Source of the DNA: Mucilaginibacter saanensis
GTDB lineage: Bacteria; Bacteroidota; Bacteroidia; Sphingobacteriales; Sphingobacteriaceae
NCBI RefSeq assembly: GCF_014200575.1
Contig: NZ_JACHBZ010000021.1
Coordinates: 1-64,000 of the forward strand
DNA length: 64,000 nt
Reading direction: 5' to 3'
The notes beneath the pieces are model-generated. The model saw only the letters and a list, made by a program, of their open reading frames with translations. It ran no database searches and was not told the DNA's origin. Shown here piece by piece: positions 1-8,243 of this stretch (within the stretch, counting starts at the first letter, position 1; each line of letters begins with the position of its first letter). Both the position numbers and the translations under genes were made by a program.

Positions 1-82
1 TTCCAAAACTTATTTTTTTTTATTTTTCTAAGCTTTTTCTAACCCTTTTCCCTCTCTTCTTTCATCCCCCTCTTGCGGGTTG

Positions 83-114
83 CAAAGATGCAAATCTTAT
101 TTCAATTTATCAAG
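83..114 (-). promoter_or_regulatory. Minus-strand promoter, probable rRNA operon leader
   Basis: On the minus strand a CTTG (111-114) is followed after exactly 20 bases by CATCTTTG (83-90), close to the Bacteroidota -33 TTTG / -7 TAnnTTTG pattern. Downstream, through position 1, the transcript would be purine-rich (GGGTTAGAAAAAGC-like) with no ORF. That style resembles leaders of rRNA operons in this phylum, so an rRNA operon may start left of the window; this part is inference. An 8-bp-arm palindrome (112-128) overlaps the -33 element. Nothing else is visible in 1-330. Confidence 0.4.
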
Positions 115-332
115 TGAAATTTTCACTTTTTTAAACCTTTTTTAATCTGCTAAATCTTCAAAAAACAACGCCCTTTTTCCTTAAGCGGTCACAAATGTAC
201 AGAGAAAACTACTTACCTACCAAGAGAAATTATCAAATAATTAAAACAATTTCGCAAGTACTTGTAAACTAACCCTAAATTCGGTAGTTACACGTCAGTT
301 TATCTTATAAATAATAGCATTTACCTTATTTG

Positions 333-340
333 TATATTTG
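333..340 (+). promoter_or_regulatory. -7 element of the rsmF-like gene
   Basis: TATATTTG is a perfect match to the Bacteroidota -7 consensus TAnnTTTG and ends 8 bases before the ATG at 349, so the transcript would have a very short leader. No clear -33 TTTG is seen. Confidence 0.5.
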
Positions 341-348
341 AAAAGTAT

Positions 349-1743
349 ATGAACAAAACCACATTTCCTGAAAACTTCCTGGCCTCATTAAGCGCAGAAA
401 ACGGATTTGATGAGCAAAATTTCGTAAAAGCCCATCAATTTTCGGATACACCTACCTCTATAAGGTTAAATCCTTTTAAGCTATCGACCCTAAAAACCGA
501 TGAACAAGTGCCTTGGTGTGCCGATGGTTTTTATTTAAATACCCGTCCATCGTTCACTTTCGACCCACTTTTTCATGCCGGATGTTATTATGTGCAGGAA
601 GCATCATCAATGTTTATCGATCATATATTAAAACACATCAGGCAAAATAAGCAACAACCAGTAAAAGTACTGGACCTTTGCGCGGCTCCTGGCGGCAAAA
701 GTACCCTGCTCAATTCGGCTATTAACGCCGATGATCTGTTAGTAGCTAACGAAATTATTAAAACACGCGTACCTGTATTAACTGACAACCTGAGCAGGTG
801 GGGGCAAGCCAATGTTATTGTGAGCAACAACGACCCAAAAGATATTGGCAAACTCAAAAGCTTTTTTGATATTATGCTGGTTGATGCCCCTTGTTCAGGA
901 TCGGGTATGTTCCGGAAAGATCCACAGGCCATGAATGAATGGTCTGAAGCTAACGTAAACCTTTGTCATCAGCGGCAGGAGCGCATACTTGCCGACATAC
1001 TACCGGCTTTAAATGAGGATGGATACCTTATATATAGCACCTGCTCTTATTCGCACCAGGAAAACGAAGATATATTGGATTGGCTTTGCCAGGAATTTGA
1101 ACTGGAAAGCATCCGCATACCTATATATAAGGAGTGGGGCATTGTAGAAACCGAATCGGCACAGCAAAAAGCCTGGGGTTACCGTTTTTATCCCGGCCAG
1201 GTAAAGGGTGAGGGATTATTTGCCGCCTGTTTAAAAAAGAAGAACAACACCGGCGAGCTGGGCAATTTTAAAAACAATATGTCGCAAAAAATAAGCAGCA
1301 AGGAAATTGACCAGGTAAAAGCCTATATCAACAATCCGGATAGCTTTTACTATTTTAAAGTAACTGATGACTGGTTGGCCATTAATCGTGAGCATAAGGA
1401 AAGCCTGAACATTTTACAGCGGCACTTATACCTCAAAAAGTCGGGAGTGCGTGTGGGTAAGCTGATGGGGAAAGATCTGATACCTGACCATGAGCTGGCC
1501 TTGAGTACTATTATTAATAAGGACGCTGTTTTACAAACCCCACTGGACTATGACCAAGCCATACAATACCTGCGCAGGGACAACATTGATCTTAATCCGA
1601 CAGAAAAAGGATGGAGCCTGATGACGTTTGAAGGCCACGCATTGGGCTGGGCCAAATTGTTACCTAACCGTATCAATAATTATTATCCTAAAGAGATCAG
1701 AATATTGGCCTCCCAGCCCCCTAAAGGAGGAGTTTCTGATTAG
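349..1743 (+). CDS. rsmF: RsmF-like 16S rRNA (cytosine-C5) methyltransferase
   Basis: NOL1/NOP2/Sun-family RNA m5C methyltransferase of 464 aa. The SAM-binding loop LDLCAAPGGKST lies at about 108-119. Both family cysteines are present, in PCSGSG (Cys182) and STCS (Cys232); one attacks C6 of the cytosine and the other helps release the product. The C-terminal third ends in a PUA-like RNA-binding domain (GHALGWAKLLPNRINNYYPK), which is typical of RsmF rather than RsmB. The last residues, SQPPKGGVSD, are encoded by a CCCCTAAAGG repeat element and are probably not part of the ancestral protein. The gene is monocistronic and convergent with the next gene, with a bidirectional terminator between. 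Target position is inferred from the family only. Confidence 0.88.
   Translation: MNKTTFPENFLASLSAENGFDEQNFVKAHQFSDTPTSIRLNPFKLSTLKTDEQVPWCADGFYLNTRPSFTFDPLFHAGCYYVQEASSMFIDHILKHIRQNKQQPVKVLDLCAAPGGKSTLLNSAINADDLLVANEIIKTRVPVLTDNLSRWGQANVIVSNNDPKDIGKLKSFFDIMLVDAPCSGSGMFRKDPQAMNEWSEANVNLCHQRQERILADILPALNEDGYLIYSTCSYSHQENEDILDWLCQEFELESIRIPIYKEWGIVETESAQQKAWGYRFYPGQVKGEGLFAACLKKKNNTGELGNFKNNMSQKISSKEIDQVKAYINNPDSFYYFKVTDDWLAINREHKESLNILQRHLYLKKSGVRVGKLMGKDLIPDHELALSTIINKDAVLQTPLDYDQAIQYLRRDNIDLNPTEKGWSLMTFEGHALGWAKLLPNRINNYYPKEIRILASQPPKGGVSD
1714..1732 (+). repeat. CCCCTAAAGG element inside the rsmF 3' end
   Basis: CAGCCCCCTAAAGGAGGAG is translated as QPPKGG just before the stop codon. The same core is found just after the stop of the CoA-binding gene (1862-1876) and at the 3' end of crtW (46062-46082), always in the same orientation relative to the gene. 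Confidence 0.6.
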
Positions 1744-1809
1744 TATAGCGTTTTAGGTATAACTTCTAAGAATCCAAGCCATTGTTTAATGTCAAAAACT
1801 ACAGAACAA

Positions 1810-1837
1810 AAAAGGACACATAGTGATGTGTCCTTTT
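1810..1837. terminator. Bidirectional intrinsic terminator
   Basis: An 11-bp perfect stem AAAAGGACACA / TGTGTCCTTTT with a 6-nt loop, flanked by A and T runs on both sides. It sits between the convergent rsmF-like and CoA-binding genes. Confidence 0.85.
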
Positions 1838-1861
1838 ATAAATAACTTGCAAATTAAAAAT

Positions 1862-1876
1862 CCCCCCTTTAGGGGG
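1862..1876 (-). repeat. CCCCTAAAGGGG element after the CoA-binding gene
   Basis: On the minus strand the TAG stop (1877-1879) is followed directly by CCCCCTAAAGGGGGG, a short self-complementary element related to those at 1714 and 46062. Confidence 0.55.
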
Positions 1877-2242
1877 CTAATAGTCGCCTATAGACAACAA
1901 CACCAGCGTACAGGCATTTTCTGTTGCGATACCTTTTTCATTGGCCATTCGGCGCAGTTCCGAGTTTTCTGTTCCCGGATTAAATATAATGCGCTTTGGA
2001 TTGGTGTTTAATATATAATCATATAACGGTGGTTGATTTTGCGGACCCACATACAAGGTCACCGTATCAATATCGTCATGAATGGTTTCAGGCTTTTCAA
2101 TAGGTACTCCTGCTACTTCGCCTGTTTTTATCCCTACATTTACTATAGTATGCCCTTTGCTCACCAATCTGTTTGCAGCCAGGTAAGCATATCTGCTGGC
2201 ATCGGGTGTTGCGCCCAGTACCAATGTTTTTTTATCAGCCAT
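1877..2242 (-). CDS. CoA-binding domain protein (YccU-like)
   Basis: 121-aa single-domain protein with the CoA-binding Rossmann-like fold seen at the N-terminus of succinyl-CoA synthetase alpha. It starts KKTLVLGATPDASRYAY, an early glycine-rich nucleotide loop, and the C-terminal part carries IIFNPGTENSELRR, where the family conserves a PG(A/T).NxE segment. No catalytic domain is attached, so the ligand is likely CoA or a related nucleotide and the cellular role is unknown. The start overlaps the end of the DinB gene by 8 bases, making it the last gene of a three-gene minus-strand operon. Family assignment is good; function is not known. Confidence 0.8.
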   Translation of the reverse strand: MADKKTLVLGATPDASRYAYLAANRLVSKGHTIVNVGIKTGEVAGVPIEKPETIHDDIDTVTLYVGPQNQPPLYDYILNTNPKRIIFNPGTENSELRRMANEKGIATENACTLVLLSIGDY

Positions 2243-2720
2243 TGATTATTCTGTTTAATAAGGCGATCTGGCCTGAATGATATATATGATGCTGTACCAG
2301 TCCGTTGATCAGTTCTTCATAAGTTACTCCAATCCCAGAATCGCTGTTTCGTTCATCCAACGTTGGCTCAATCCATTGTTCCTCAGAAAATTTCTGGATA
2401 ATGCCTATCAAATTTACGTTAACCAGTTTCAGATCTTCAACATAATTTTGCCATTTTTGTTCGTCGGGCTTGCCGGTTTCGGGCCAGTCGCCGCTGGTGG
2501 GCACGCCCGATGGTAAACCGTTCATCCGGTCCATCACCTCCTCTGTCCAGGCTACCATGTGTAAAACTATCTCTGCCACATTATGTACCGATCCTGGCGG
2601 TTTTTCATATGCAGCCTCAAAGCTGATACGTTCTATAATAGTATAAACCGATGATCCGTACCAGGGATCGCCCGCTAAAACCTGCTGTAATTGTTTTGAA
2701 ATTCTTTCAGAAATACTCAT
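2235..2720 (-). CDS. DinB-family putative metal-dependent protein
   Basis: DinB/YfiT-type four-helix-bundle protein of 161 aa. Candidate metal ligands are His residues in VLHMVAWTEEVMDR and in the C-terminal QHHIYHSGQIALL helix (H-x3-H), the usual DinB triad arrangement. I chose the ATG at 2720, which overlaps the upstream TGA as ATGA and implies translational coupling; an in-frame ATG 30 bases further upstream lies inside the previous gene. Homologues include thiol-dependent transferases and uncharacterised DNA-damage-induced proteins, so no substrate is claimed. Confidence 0.8.
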   Translation of the reverse strand: MSISERISKQLQQVLAGDPWYGSSVYTIIERISFEAAYEKPPGSVHNVAEIVLHMVAWTEEVMDRMNGLPSGVPTSGDWPETGKPDEQKWQNYVEDLKLVNVNLIGIIQKFSEEQWIEPTLDERNSDSGIGVTYEELINGLVQHHIYHSGQIALLNRIING

Positions 2721-4267
2721 CCTAATATTTTTAATGTTGCCACTGCGCAATTAACTCCATCAATAGCAGCAGAAATAATGCCACCGGCATAACCTGCGCC
2801 TTCGCCACATGGAAATAACCCCTGAACCTGCGGATGCTGCAGTGTTTCCTTATCGCGCGGAACCTTTACCGGCGATGATGTGCGCGACTCCACACCCACC
2901 AAAATGGCTTCGTTGGTGTAATAACCTTTCATTTTTTTGCCAAATGCAGGCAATGCTTTTTGCAAACGCTGATGTATCCAACCGGGCAATACCTCTTTAA
3001 GCTCCGTGCTTTTGGTACCGGGCAAATAAGAGTTTACCGGCAGATCATTTGATAGCCGTCCCTCCACAAAATCAACCATACGCTGCCCGGGGGCAACCAG
3101 GTTGCCGCCGCCTGCTACAAAAGCGGCCCGCTCTACCTGCTGCTGAAAGTGCAACATCTTAAACGGATCATGGTCATCACCGGCAACATCCTCCATATTG
3201 ATCTGTACTACTGTACCTGAGTTTGCAAAGGGATTGTTACGTTTTGACGGACTCCATCCGTTCACCACAATTTCGTCGGCTTCTGTTGCACAAGGGGCTA
3301 TAATACCCCCCGGGCACATGCAAAATGAAAATACCCCGCGATCACCCACTTGCTCTACCAGGTTATAATAAGACGGAGGCAGATCGGGGCCACGGTATTC
3401 ACAATGGTACTGCGTACGATCAATAATTTCTTGCGGATGCTCTATTCGCACCCCCAAAGCAAACGGTTTTGCTTCGATCAGAATATTTTGACGATGCAGC
3501 ATTTCAAAAACGTCCCTTGCCGAGTGCCCTGTAGCCAATATCACGGCATCGGCCGTAATTTTTTCGCCACTGGCCAGTTTTACACCTTTTATTTTACCAA
3601 ACTCAACCAATAAGGCGGTAACCTTAGCATCAAAAATAAACTCGCCGCCTGCATTCAATATGGTTTCGCGCATGGCGGTAATAATCTGCGGCAACTTATT
3701 GGTGCCAATGTGCGGACGTGCATCAATCAAAATACTTTCGTCTGCTCCGTGTGCCACAAACATTTTCAGTACCTGGTTTACATCGCCGCGCTTAGTTGAA
3801 CGGGTATATAATTTACCATCAGAATAGGTACCTGCACCTCCCTCACCAAAGCAATAGTTTGATTCGGGGTTAACCAACCCTTGTTTATTAATATTTGCCA
3901 AATCGCGGCGGCGTTGTTTTACATCTTTGCCGCGTTCAACAATAACCGGCTTTAATCCTAACTGGATGCATTGCAATGCTGCAAATATGCCGGCAGGCCC
4001 GGCACCTACAATAATAACAGGGCGGCCAAACTGTACATCGGGATAATTTACGGCAAATATTTCCGGCGTATAAGCTTCATCTAAAAACGCCTGTACCTGC
4101 ATACGATAAACTACTTTGCGGCCGCGTGCATCAATGGAGCGCTTTAAAACCTTTACTGCCGAAATGTTTTTGGGTTGGATATTTAATGAAGCAGCCACCA
4201 AACGGGTTATTACGGCTTCATCTTCCTGCTGCCCGGGAGGGCATACTATTTCTACTTCCTTTATCAT
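2717..4267 (-). CDS. FAD-dependent dehydrogenase (COG2509-type)
   Basis: 516-aa flavoprotein. A roughly 80-residue N-terminal region precedes the dinucleotide-binding motif PVIIVGAGPAGIFAA (about 84-98). A second flavoprotein signature, ILATGHSARDVF, follows mid-protein, and the C-terminal GEGAGYAGGIISAAIDG closes the FAD site. It belongs to the large family of 'uncharacterised FAD-dependent dehydrogenases', whose substrate is unknown. A conserved CFGEGGAGTYSDGK block is seen near residue 140. It is the first gene of the minus-strand operon with DinB and CoA-binding genes. A -7 element TACCTTTG lies 33 bases upstream of the start. Confidence 0.85.
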   Translation of the reverse strand: MIKEVEIVCPPGQQEDEAVITRLVAASLNIQPKNISAVKVLKRSIDARGRKVVYRMQVQAFLDEAYTPEIFAVNYPDVQFGRPVIIVGAGPAGIFAALQCIQLGLKPVIVERGKDVKQRRRDLANINKQGLVNPESNYCFGEGGAGTYSDGKLYTRSTKRGDVNQVLKMFVAHGADESILIDARPHIGTNKLPQIITAMRETILNAGGEFIFDAKVTALLVEFGKIKGVKLASGEKITADAVILATGHSARDVFEMLHRQNILIEAKPFALGVRIEHPQEIIDRTQYHCEYRGPDLPPSYYNLVEQVGDRGVFSFCMCPGGIIAPCATEADEIVVNGWSPSKRNNPFANSGTVVQINMEDVAGDDHDPFKMLHFQQQVERAAFVAGGGNLVAPGQRMVDFVEGRLSNDLPVNSYLPGTKSTELKEVLPGWIHQRLQKALPAFGKKMKGYYTNEAILVGVESRTSSPVKVPRDKETLQHPQVQGLFPCGEGAGYAGGIISAAIDGVNCAVATLKILG

Positions 4268-4299
4268 ATTATGTGCCGGGTTTTTATCCCAGATTATTG

Positions 4300-4307
4300 C
4301 AAAGGTA
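4300..4307 (-). promoter_or_regulatory. -7 element of the FAD-dehydrogenase operon
   Basis: TACCTTTG on the minus strand matches TAnnTTTG and lies 33 bases upstream of the ATG at 4267. No matching -33 is evident. Confidence 0.45.
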
Positions 4308-4485
4308 TAAAAAACAAGCTCAGCTTTTTATTGGTTAGGGCGTAACAAATTGTTCTCCTGTTCGGTACAACCGTCCGCTATCGAACAGTTAAAAGTTTTG
4401 AATTAAATATAAACACCTAATTATTAATGCTTTATAATATGGCATCCATATTGGCACGAGGTCATCATATCAATAATAATACAAG

Positions 4486-5052
4486 ATGAATATCGCCGAA
4501 GACCGCTTGATGACCATTTGGGAAGGATGCCTGCAAAATGAGCGCAAGCAACAGGAACAATTATATAGATTATTAGCGCCACGAATGCTTGCCGTTTGTA
4601 TGCGTTATGCCACAGATAAAGACGAAGCCCAGGACATACTACAGGAAGGTTTTATAAAAATGTTCCGGAACATGAATAATTACCGAGGCGAAGGCAGCCT
4701 GGAAGGATGGATACGCCGCATTATGGTACATTGTGCTATTTCGCGCTATCGTAAATTAAAACCAATGGTTTTGGTTGATGATTTTGCTGCTGAAAATACC
4801 ATGCCTGTGAACAAAGCTTATAATGACAATGGCCTGGAAGCAAAAGACATTATGAAAATGATTCAAAAGCTGCCTAAAACCTACCGCTCCGTATTTAATA
4901 TGTATGCTATTGAAGGCTATTCGCACCAGGAAATAGGCACCTCGCTGGGTATGTCTGAACTGCTATCGCGCACCACCTTATACCGCGCGCGCAATATCCT
5001 GAAAGACATGATTAGCCAGCTCACCATGCGTGAGCAGCACTGTTTAGCCTGA
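4486..5052 (+). CDS. ECF-type RNA polymerase sigma factor
   Basis: 188-aa sigma-70 family factor with region 2 (YATDKDEAQDILQEGFIKMF, about 41-61) and region 4 (SVFNMYAIEGYSHQEIG followed by a helix-turn-helix, about 135-165). It resembles the Bacteroidota ECF group with the conserved WIRRIMVH segment between the two regions. No anti-sigma factor or FecR-like gene lies next to it, and the downstream hairpin at 5062-5083 makes it a single-gene unit. Its regulon cannot be read from the sequence. Confidence 0.88.
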   Translation: MNIAEDRLMTIWEGCLQNERKQQEQLYRLLAPRMLAVCMRYATDKDEAQDILQEGFIKMFRNMNNYRGEGSLEGWIRRIMVHCAISRYRKLKPMVLVDDFAAENTMPVNKAYNDNGLEAKDIMKMIQKLPKTYRSVFNMYAIEGYSHQEIGTSLGMSELLSRTTLYRARNILKDMISQLTMREQHCLA

Positions 5053-5061
5053 TTTTACTTG

Positions 5062-5083
5062 CCCCTCTCCTGATAGAGAGGGG
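5062..5083 (+). terminator. Terminator after the ECF sigma gene
   Basis: An 8-bp perfect stem CCCCTCTC / GAGAGGGG with a 6-nt loop, 10 bases after the stop and followed by a T-rich stretch. The remaining spacer to 5295 shows no gene. Confidence 0.75.
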
Positions 5084-5295
5084 TATTTATTTCTCTATTA
5101 CCCTTCTTTTAGCCCAATAAGCATCAGGATAGCATTGTCACCTCGTCAACACTCATAAAATCTTCCTGATTGCTTAAAGTTTTAGTTATCTTTAAAGATG
5201 TATATCTTGCCATGTTGTCATAACTATTATAAGTTGTAACAACGGTACGCGTTTTGTAATCTAAACAGCAAACACATCTCTAAAAACATAATTAA

Positions 5296-5874
5296 ATGAA
5301 AAAGTTACTATCGGTAATATTAATAATAACAGCGGCCATGTCATTAAGCTCATGCAGTTATAACAGCATGGTTAAAATGGACGAAAATGTAAAAACCAAA
5401 TGGGCGGCTGTTCAAAGCCAGTATCAACGCCGCAGCGATTTGATACCTAACCTGGTAAATACCGTAAAAGGTGCTGCCAATTTTGAAAAAGGCACACTTA
5501 CCGCAGTTGTTGAGGCCCGCGCTAAAGCAACCGCTGTACAGGTTGATCCAACAAAGCTAACACCAGAATCAATTAAAGCATTCCAGTCTGCGCAGGGTGA
5601 ATTAAGTTCGGCATTGGGCCGGTTACTGGTTGTAACTGAAAACTATCCAAATTTAAAAACCAACGAAAACTTCCTGGGTTTACAGGCTCAGATTGAAGGT
5701 ACTGAAAACCGTATACAGGTGGCCCGTCAGGATTTTAACTCCGCTGTACAGGATTTTAACACCAAGATACGGTCGTTCCCGGCTAACATAACCGCTAAAA
5801 TGTTTGGTTTTACCGAGAAAGGCTACTTTACTGCCGAACCTGGCGCCGACAAGGCTCCTAAAGTTCAATTTTAA
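5296..5874 (+). CDS. lemA: LemA family lipoprotein
   Basis: 192-aa LemA-family protein. The N-terminus is a lipoprotein signal with lipobox LSSC (Cys20), so it is probably membrane-anchored on the periplasmic side. The helical body holds the family signature NMVxxDENVKxxW-like start, RRSDLIPNLVNTVKG and LQAQIEGTENRIQVARQDFN. It is followed by two TPM-domain genes, the common LemA-TPM arrangement of Bacteroidota. LemA and TPM proteins are co-conserved, but their biochemical function is not established. Confidence 0.9.
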   Translation: MKKLLSVILIITAAMSLSSCSYNSMVKMDENVKTKWAAVQSQYQRRSDLIPNLVNTVKGAANFEKGTLTAVVEARAKATAVQVDPTKLTPESIKAFQSAQGELSSALGRLLVVTENYPNLKTNENFLGLQAQIEGTENRIQVARQDFNSAVQDFNTKIRSFPANITAKMFGFTEKGYFTAEPGADKAPKVQF

Positions 5875-5895
5875 TTAATGAATTATTGAGCTATC

Positions 5896-5946
5896 GAGTT
5901 AGTGATTGCAATTATCAGCCTAAGGCTTTTGAACAATCACTAACTC
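5896..5946. repeat. 13-bp inverted repeat and phrase-like repeats
   Basis: GAGTTAGTGATTG (5896-5908) pairs perfectly with CAATCACTAACTC (5934-5946). Variants of AACTCACTAATTCAA then recur up to position 6000. The spacer between lemA and the first TPM gene consists largely of this material. Confidence 0.65.
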
Positions 5947-6003
5947 ACTAATTCAACATTGAAAATCAATAATTCAACAACTCACTAATTCATTAATTGA
6001 ACA

Positions 6004-6438
6004 ATGGCAGTATTTAACGAAGAAGAGCAGCAACGTATCCGTAGGGCTATTGAAGAAGCTGAGAACCGCAGTTCGGGCGAAATTCGTGTATGTATTGAAA
6101 AAAAATGCAGCGAGGATGTACTTAACCGGGCTGCCAAATACTTTCAGCAGCTTAATATGCACAAAACAAAGCTGCGCCATGGTGTACTGATTTACGTGGC
6201 TACGGTTGATCGAAAGTTTGCCATTATAGGCGATGCGGGTATCAACCAGGTAGTGCCAGCTAACTTCTGGGATGCAACCAAAGAAGATATGCTGCAGCAT
6301 TTTAAATATGGCGACATTGTAGAGGGCATTGTTACCGGCTTAAAAATTGCCGGGGAACAGCTGCAAAAATATTTTCCGCATACGCAGGATAACAACAATG
6401 AATTGCCCGATGACATTGCCTTTATGGATGGCGATTAA
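6004..6438 (+). CDS. TPM-domain protein without signal peptide
   Basis: 144-aa protein that is essentially one TPM domain (also called the Psb32/YgcG N-terminal fold). It starts FNEEEQQRIRRAIEEAENRSSGEIRV and contains HGVLIYVATVDRKFAIIGDAGI, the central beta-hairpin and 'D.G' segment typical of the domain. No signal peptide or membrane segment is seen, unlike the following paralogue, so it may act in the cytoplasm or be a soluble partner. TPM domains were reported as acid phosphatases in plant thylakoids; no activity is claimed here. The next gene starts 11 bases downstream. Confidence 0.82.
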   Translation: MAVFNEEEQQRIRRAIEEAENRSSGEIRVCIEKKCSEDVLNRAAKYFQQLNMHKTKLRHGVLIYVATVDRKFAIIGDAGINQVVPANFWDATKEDMLQHFKYGDIVEGIVTGLKIAGEQLQKYFPHTQDNNNELPDDIAFMDGD

Positions 6439-6449
6439 CTATTAAATTT

Positions 6450-7247
6450 ATGTTTAAAAAAATCATATTGTTCTTTAGCCTGTTGCTATGCACCTTTATA
6501 GTGTTTGCACAGGACTTTCCTGAACGTTCAACCACACTGGTTACTGACTATACCAACACGCTGTCGGCCGGTGATAAGCAAAAGCTGGAAAATAAGTTGG
6601 TTGCCTTTAACGATTCGTCTTCTACCCAAATAGCGGTGGTGATCATTAAATCGATAGGTAATTATGATATTAACGAGTACGGCGCAGCACTGGGCCGTAA
6701 ATGGGGAATTGGTCAAAAAGGGAAAAACAACGGTATACTGATACTGGTAGCCCTTGCAGATCGTAAGCTTAGCATTCAAACCGGTTATGGTGCGGAGGGC
6801 GCTTTGCCTGATATTATTACCCAGCAAATCCGGACTAACGATATTAACCCGCGCTTTAGAGAGGGTGATTATTATGGCGGATTAAATGCCGGTGTTGACC
6901 AAATTATTAAATATACCAAAGGGGAATACAAGGCGGATAAAAAACCGCAAGACAGCCATAAAGGCGGGGGCGGCAGCGCATTGATTATCATTATTATTGT
7001 GATAGTTATCCTGGTGCTTATTTTTCGTAACCGCGGCGGGGGCGGAGGACGGCAAATTATTGGCAGCCGTGGCGGTGCAAGTCCTTTCTGGTGGTTTTTA
7101 GCCGGCAGCATGCTTGGCCGTAGCAGTGGTGGTAATGATTGGGGCGGCTTTAGCGGCGGCGGTAATGATAGCGGCGGCAGTGGTGGTGATTTTGGTGGTT
7201 TTGGTGGTGGCGACTTCGGGGGTGGCGGATCAGGCGGGAGCTGGTAA
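6450..7247 (+). CDS. YgcG-type TPM-domain membrane protein
   Basis: 265-aa protein with a signal peptide (FFSLLLCTFIVFAQ), a TPM domain (about 25-155, with NNGILILVALADRKLSIQTGYG), a transmembrane helix (ALIIIIIVIVILVLIF) and a long Gly/Ser/Asp-rich tail ending FGGGGSGGSW. The glycine-rich tail is characteristic of YgcG-like proteins, which are found next to LemA. It is probably an envelope protein with its TPM domain in the periplasm. Third gene of the lemA-TPM-TPM cluster. Confidence 0.87.
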   Translation: MFKKIILFFSLLLCTFIVFAQDFPERSTTLVTDYTNTLSAGDKQKLENKLVAFNDSSSTQIAVVIIKSIGNYDINEYGAALGRKWGIGQKGKNNGILILVALADRKLSIQTGYGAEGALPDIITQQIRTNDINPRFREGDYYGGLNAGVDQIIKYTKGEYKADKKPQDSHKGGGGSALIIIIIVIVILVLIFRNRGGGGGRQIIGSRGGASPFWWFLAGSMLGRSSGGNDWGGFSGGGNDSGGSGGDFGGFGGGDFGGGGSGGSW

Positions 7248-7292
7248 CCAACTGCTAACAGGGTTATTTGTGCATTTAGCTAATCTTTTAAA

Positions 7293-7694
7293 ATGTTTGA
7301 AGACCGTATTCTTAACGAAGTAGAAAAAGTTACACTCATCATAGCCAGGTTAATAGGCCTGAAAAAAGCGGATAAATCAAAGGAATATATCCAGCTGGCT
7401 GATAATATGCTCCCAAACGAGTATAATATTAAGCTGCAGGATATGCTTGATTTAACAACTGATAATTTTGAGCTTTTACTGGCTAAAGAAAATTACAGTG
7501 TCGGTAAACTGGATACTTTAGCGCAACTGTTATACATGCATACCGAGCCATTTAGCCCTGATCCCGAAACTTTGGCTACCCTGCAGAAAGTGCTTATCAT
7601 TTTTGATCTGTTAGAGCAAAAGCACCACCAGTCATCATTTGAGCATATTAATAAAAGAAAAATCATCCATCAATTTGTACAAAACAACCTATGA
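7293..7694 (+). CDS. Small helical protein of unknown function
   Basis: 133 aa with no signal peptide or membrane segment. It is mostly predicted alpha-helical and rich in Leu, Lys and Glu (FEDRILNEVEKVTLIIARLIGL at the start). I do not recognise a named domain. The start lies 45 bases after the TPM gene and its TGA overlaps the ATG of the Nudix gene (ATGA), so it is probably translated together with that hydrolase. Codon use does not differ visibly from its neighbours. Confidence 0.7.
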   Translation: MFEDRILNEVEKVTLIIARLIGLKKADKSKEYIQLADNMLPNEYNIKLQDMLDLTTDNFELLLAKENYSVGKLDTLAQLLYMHTEPFSPDPETLATLQKVLIIFDLLEQKHHQSSFEHINKRKIIHQFVQNNL

Positions 7695-8242
7695 GTAAGG
7701 ATCTTACCTGGAAATTACTTTCGTCGTCCTATATACATAAAGGCCCTTGGGCTACCTTAAGAATAGATAAATGCGAAATGCCCGACGGGCGTATTGTTAA
7801 CGACTACTATGTTTTAGAATATGGCAGTTGGGTTAACGGTGTTGCCATTACCGAGGATAATAAAGTTTTAATGGTAAAACAGTACCGCCACGCGGCAGGC
7901 ATAATTTCGCTGGAGATACCCGGCGGCGTTGTTGACGGTGACGAAAAACCAGTAGAGGCCCTGCGCCGTGAACTGCTGGAAGAAACAGGCTATCAGTTTG
8001 ATGATTTTGAACTGCTTTGTACAGTTTATGGCAATCCATCAACTGCCAACAACCAAACTTTTACCTACCTGGCCAAAGGAGGCAAAAAGGTGCAAGGGCA
8101 ATCATTGGATGAACACGAGGAGTTAATTGTAGAAGAATATACTATAGCCGAGGTAAAACAATTATTACTGGACAACAAGGTAGTACAAGCCATGCATTGC
8201 GCGGGACTATTTTATGGTATGGTTAAGCTTGCCGAGTTATAA
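7691..8242 (+). CDS. Nudix hydrolase, ADP-ribose pyrophosphatase type
   Basis: 183-aa Nudix protein. The box Gx5Ex7REUxEExGU is complete at about 79-101 (Gly79, Glu85, Arg93-Glu94, Glu97-Glu98, Gly100). The upstream VKQYRHAAGIISLEIPGG and downstream YGNPSTANNQTF segments resemble ADP-ribose/NDP-sugar pyrophosphatases (NudF-like), so cleavage of a nucleoside diphosphate sugar with divalent metal is likely. Start overlaps the preceding ORF by 4 bases; convergent with the next gene, 1 base apart. Confidence 0.85.
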   Translation: MSKDLTWKLLSSSYIHKGPWATLRIDKCEMPDGRIVNDYYVLEYGSWVNGVAITEDNKVLMVKQYRHAAGIISLEIPGGVVDGDEKPVEALRRELLEETGYQFDDFELLCTVYGNPSTANNQTFTYLAKGGKKVQGQSLDEHEELIVEEYTIAEVKQLLLDNKVVQAMHCAGLFYGMVKLAEL

Positions 8243-8243
8243 A

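Noticed and set aside
7114..7323. 69-aa Ala/Val-rich ORF in the TPM gene tail
   Set aside because: It is the +1 frame of the glycine-rich coding repeat of the YgcG-type protein.
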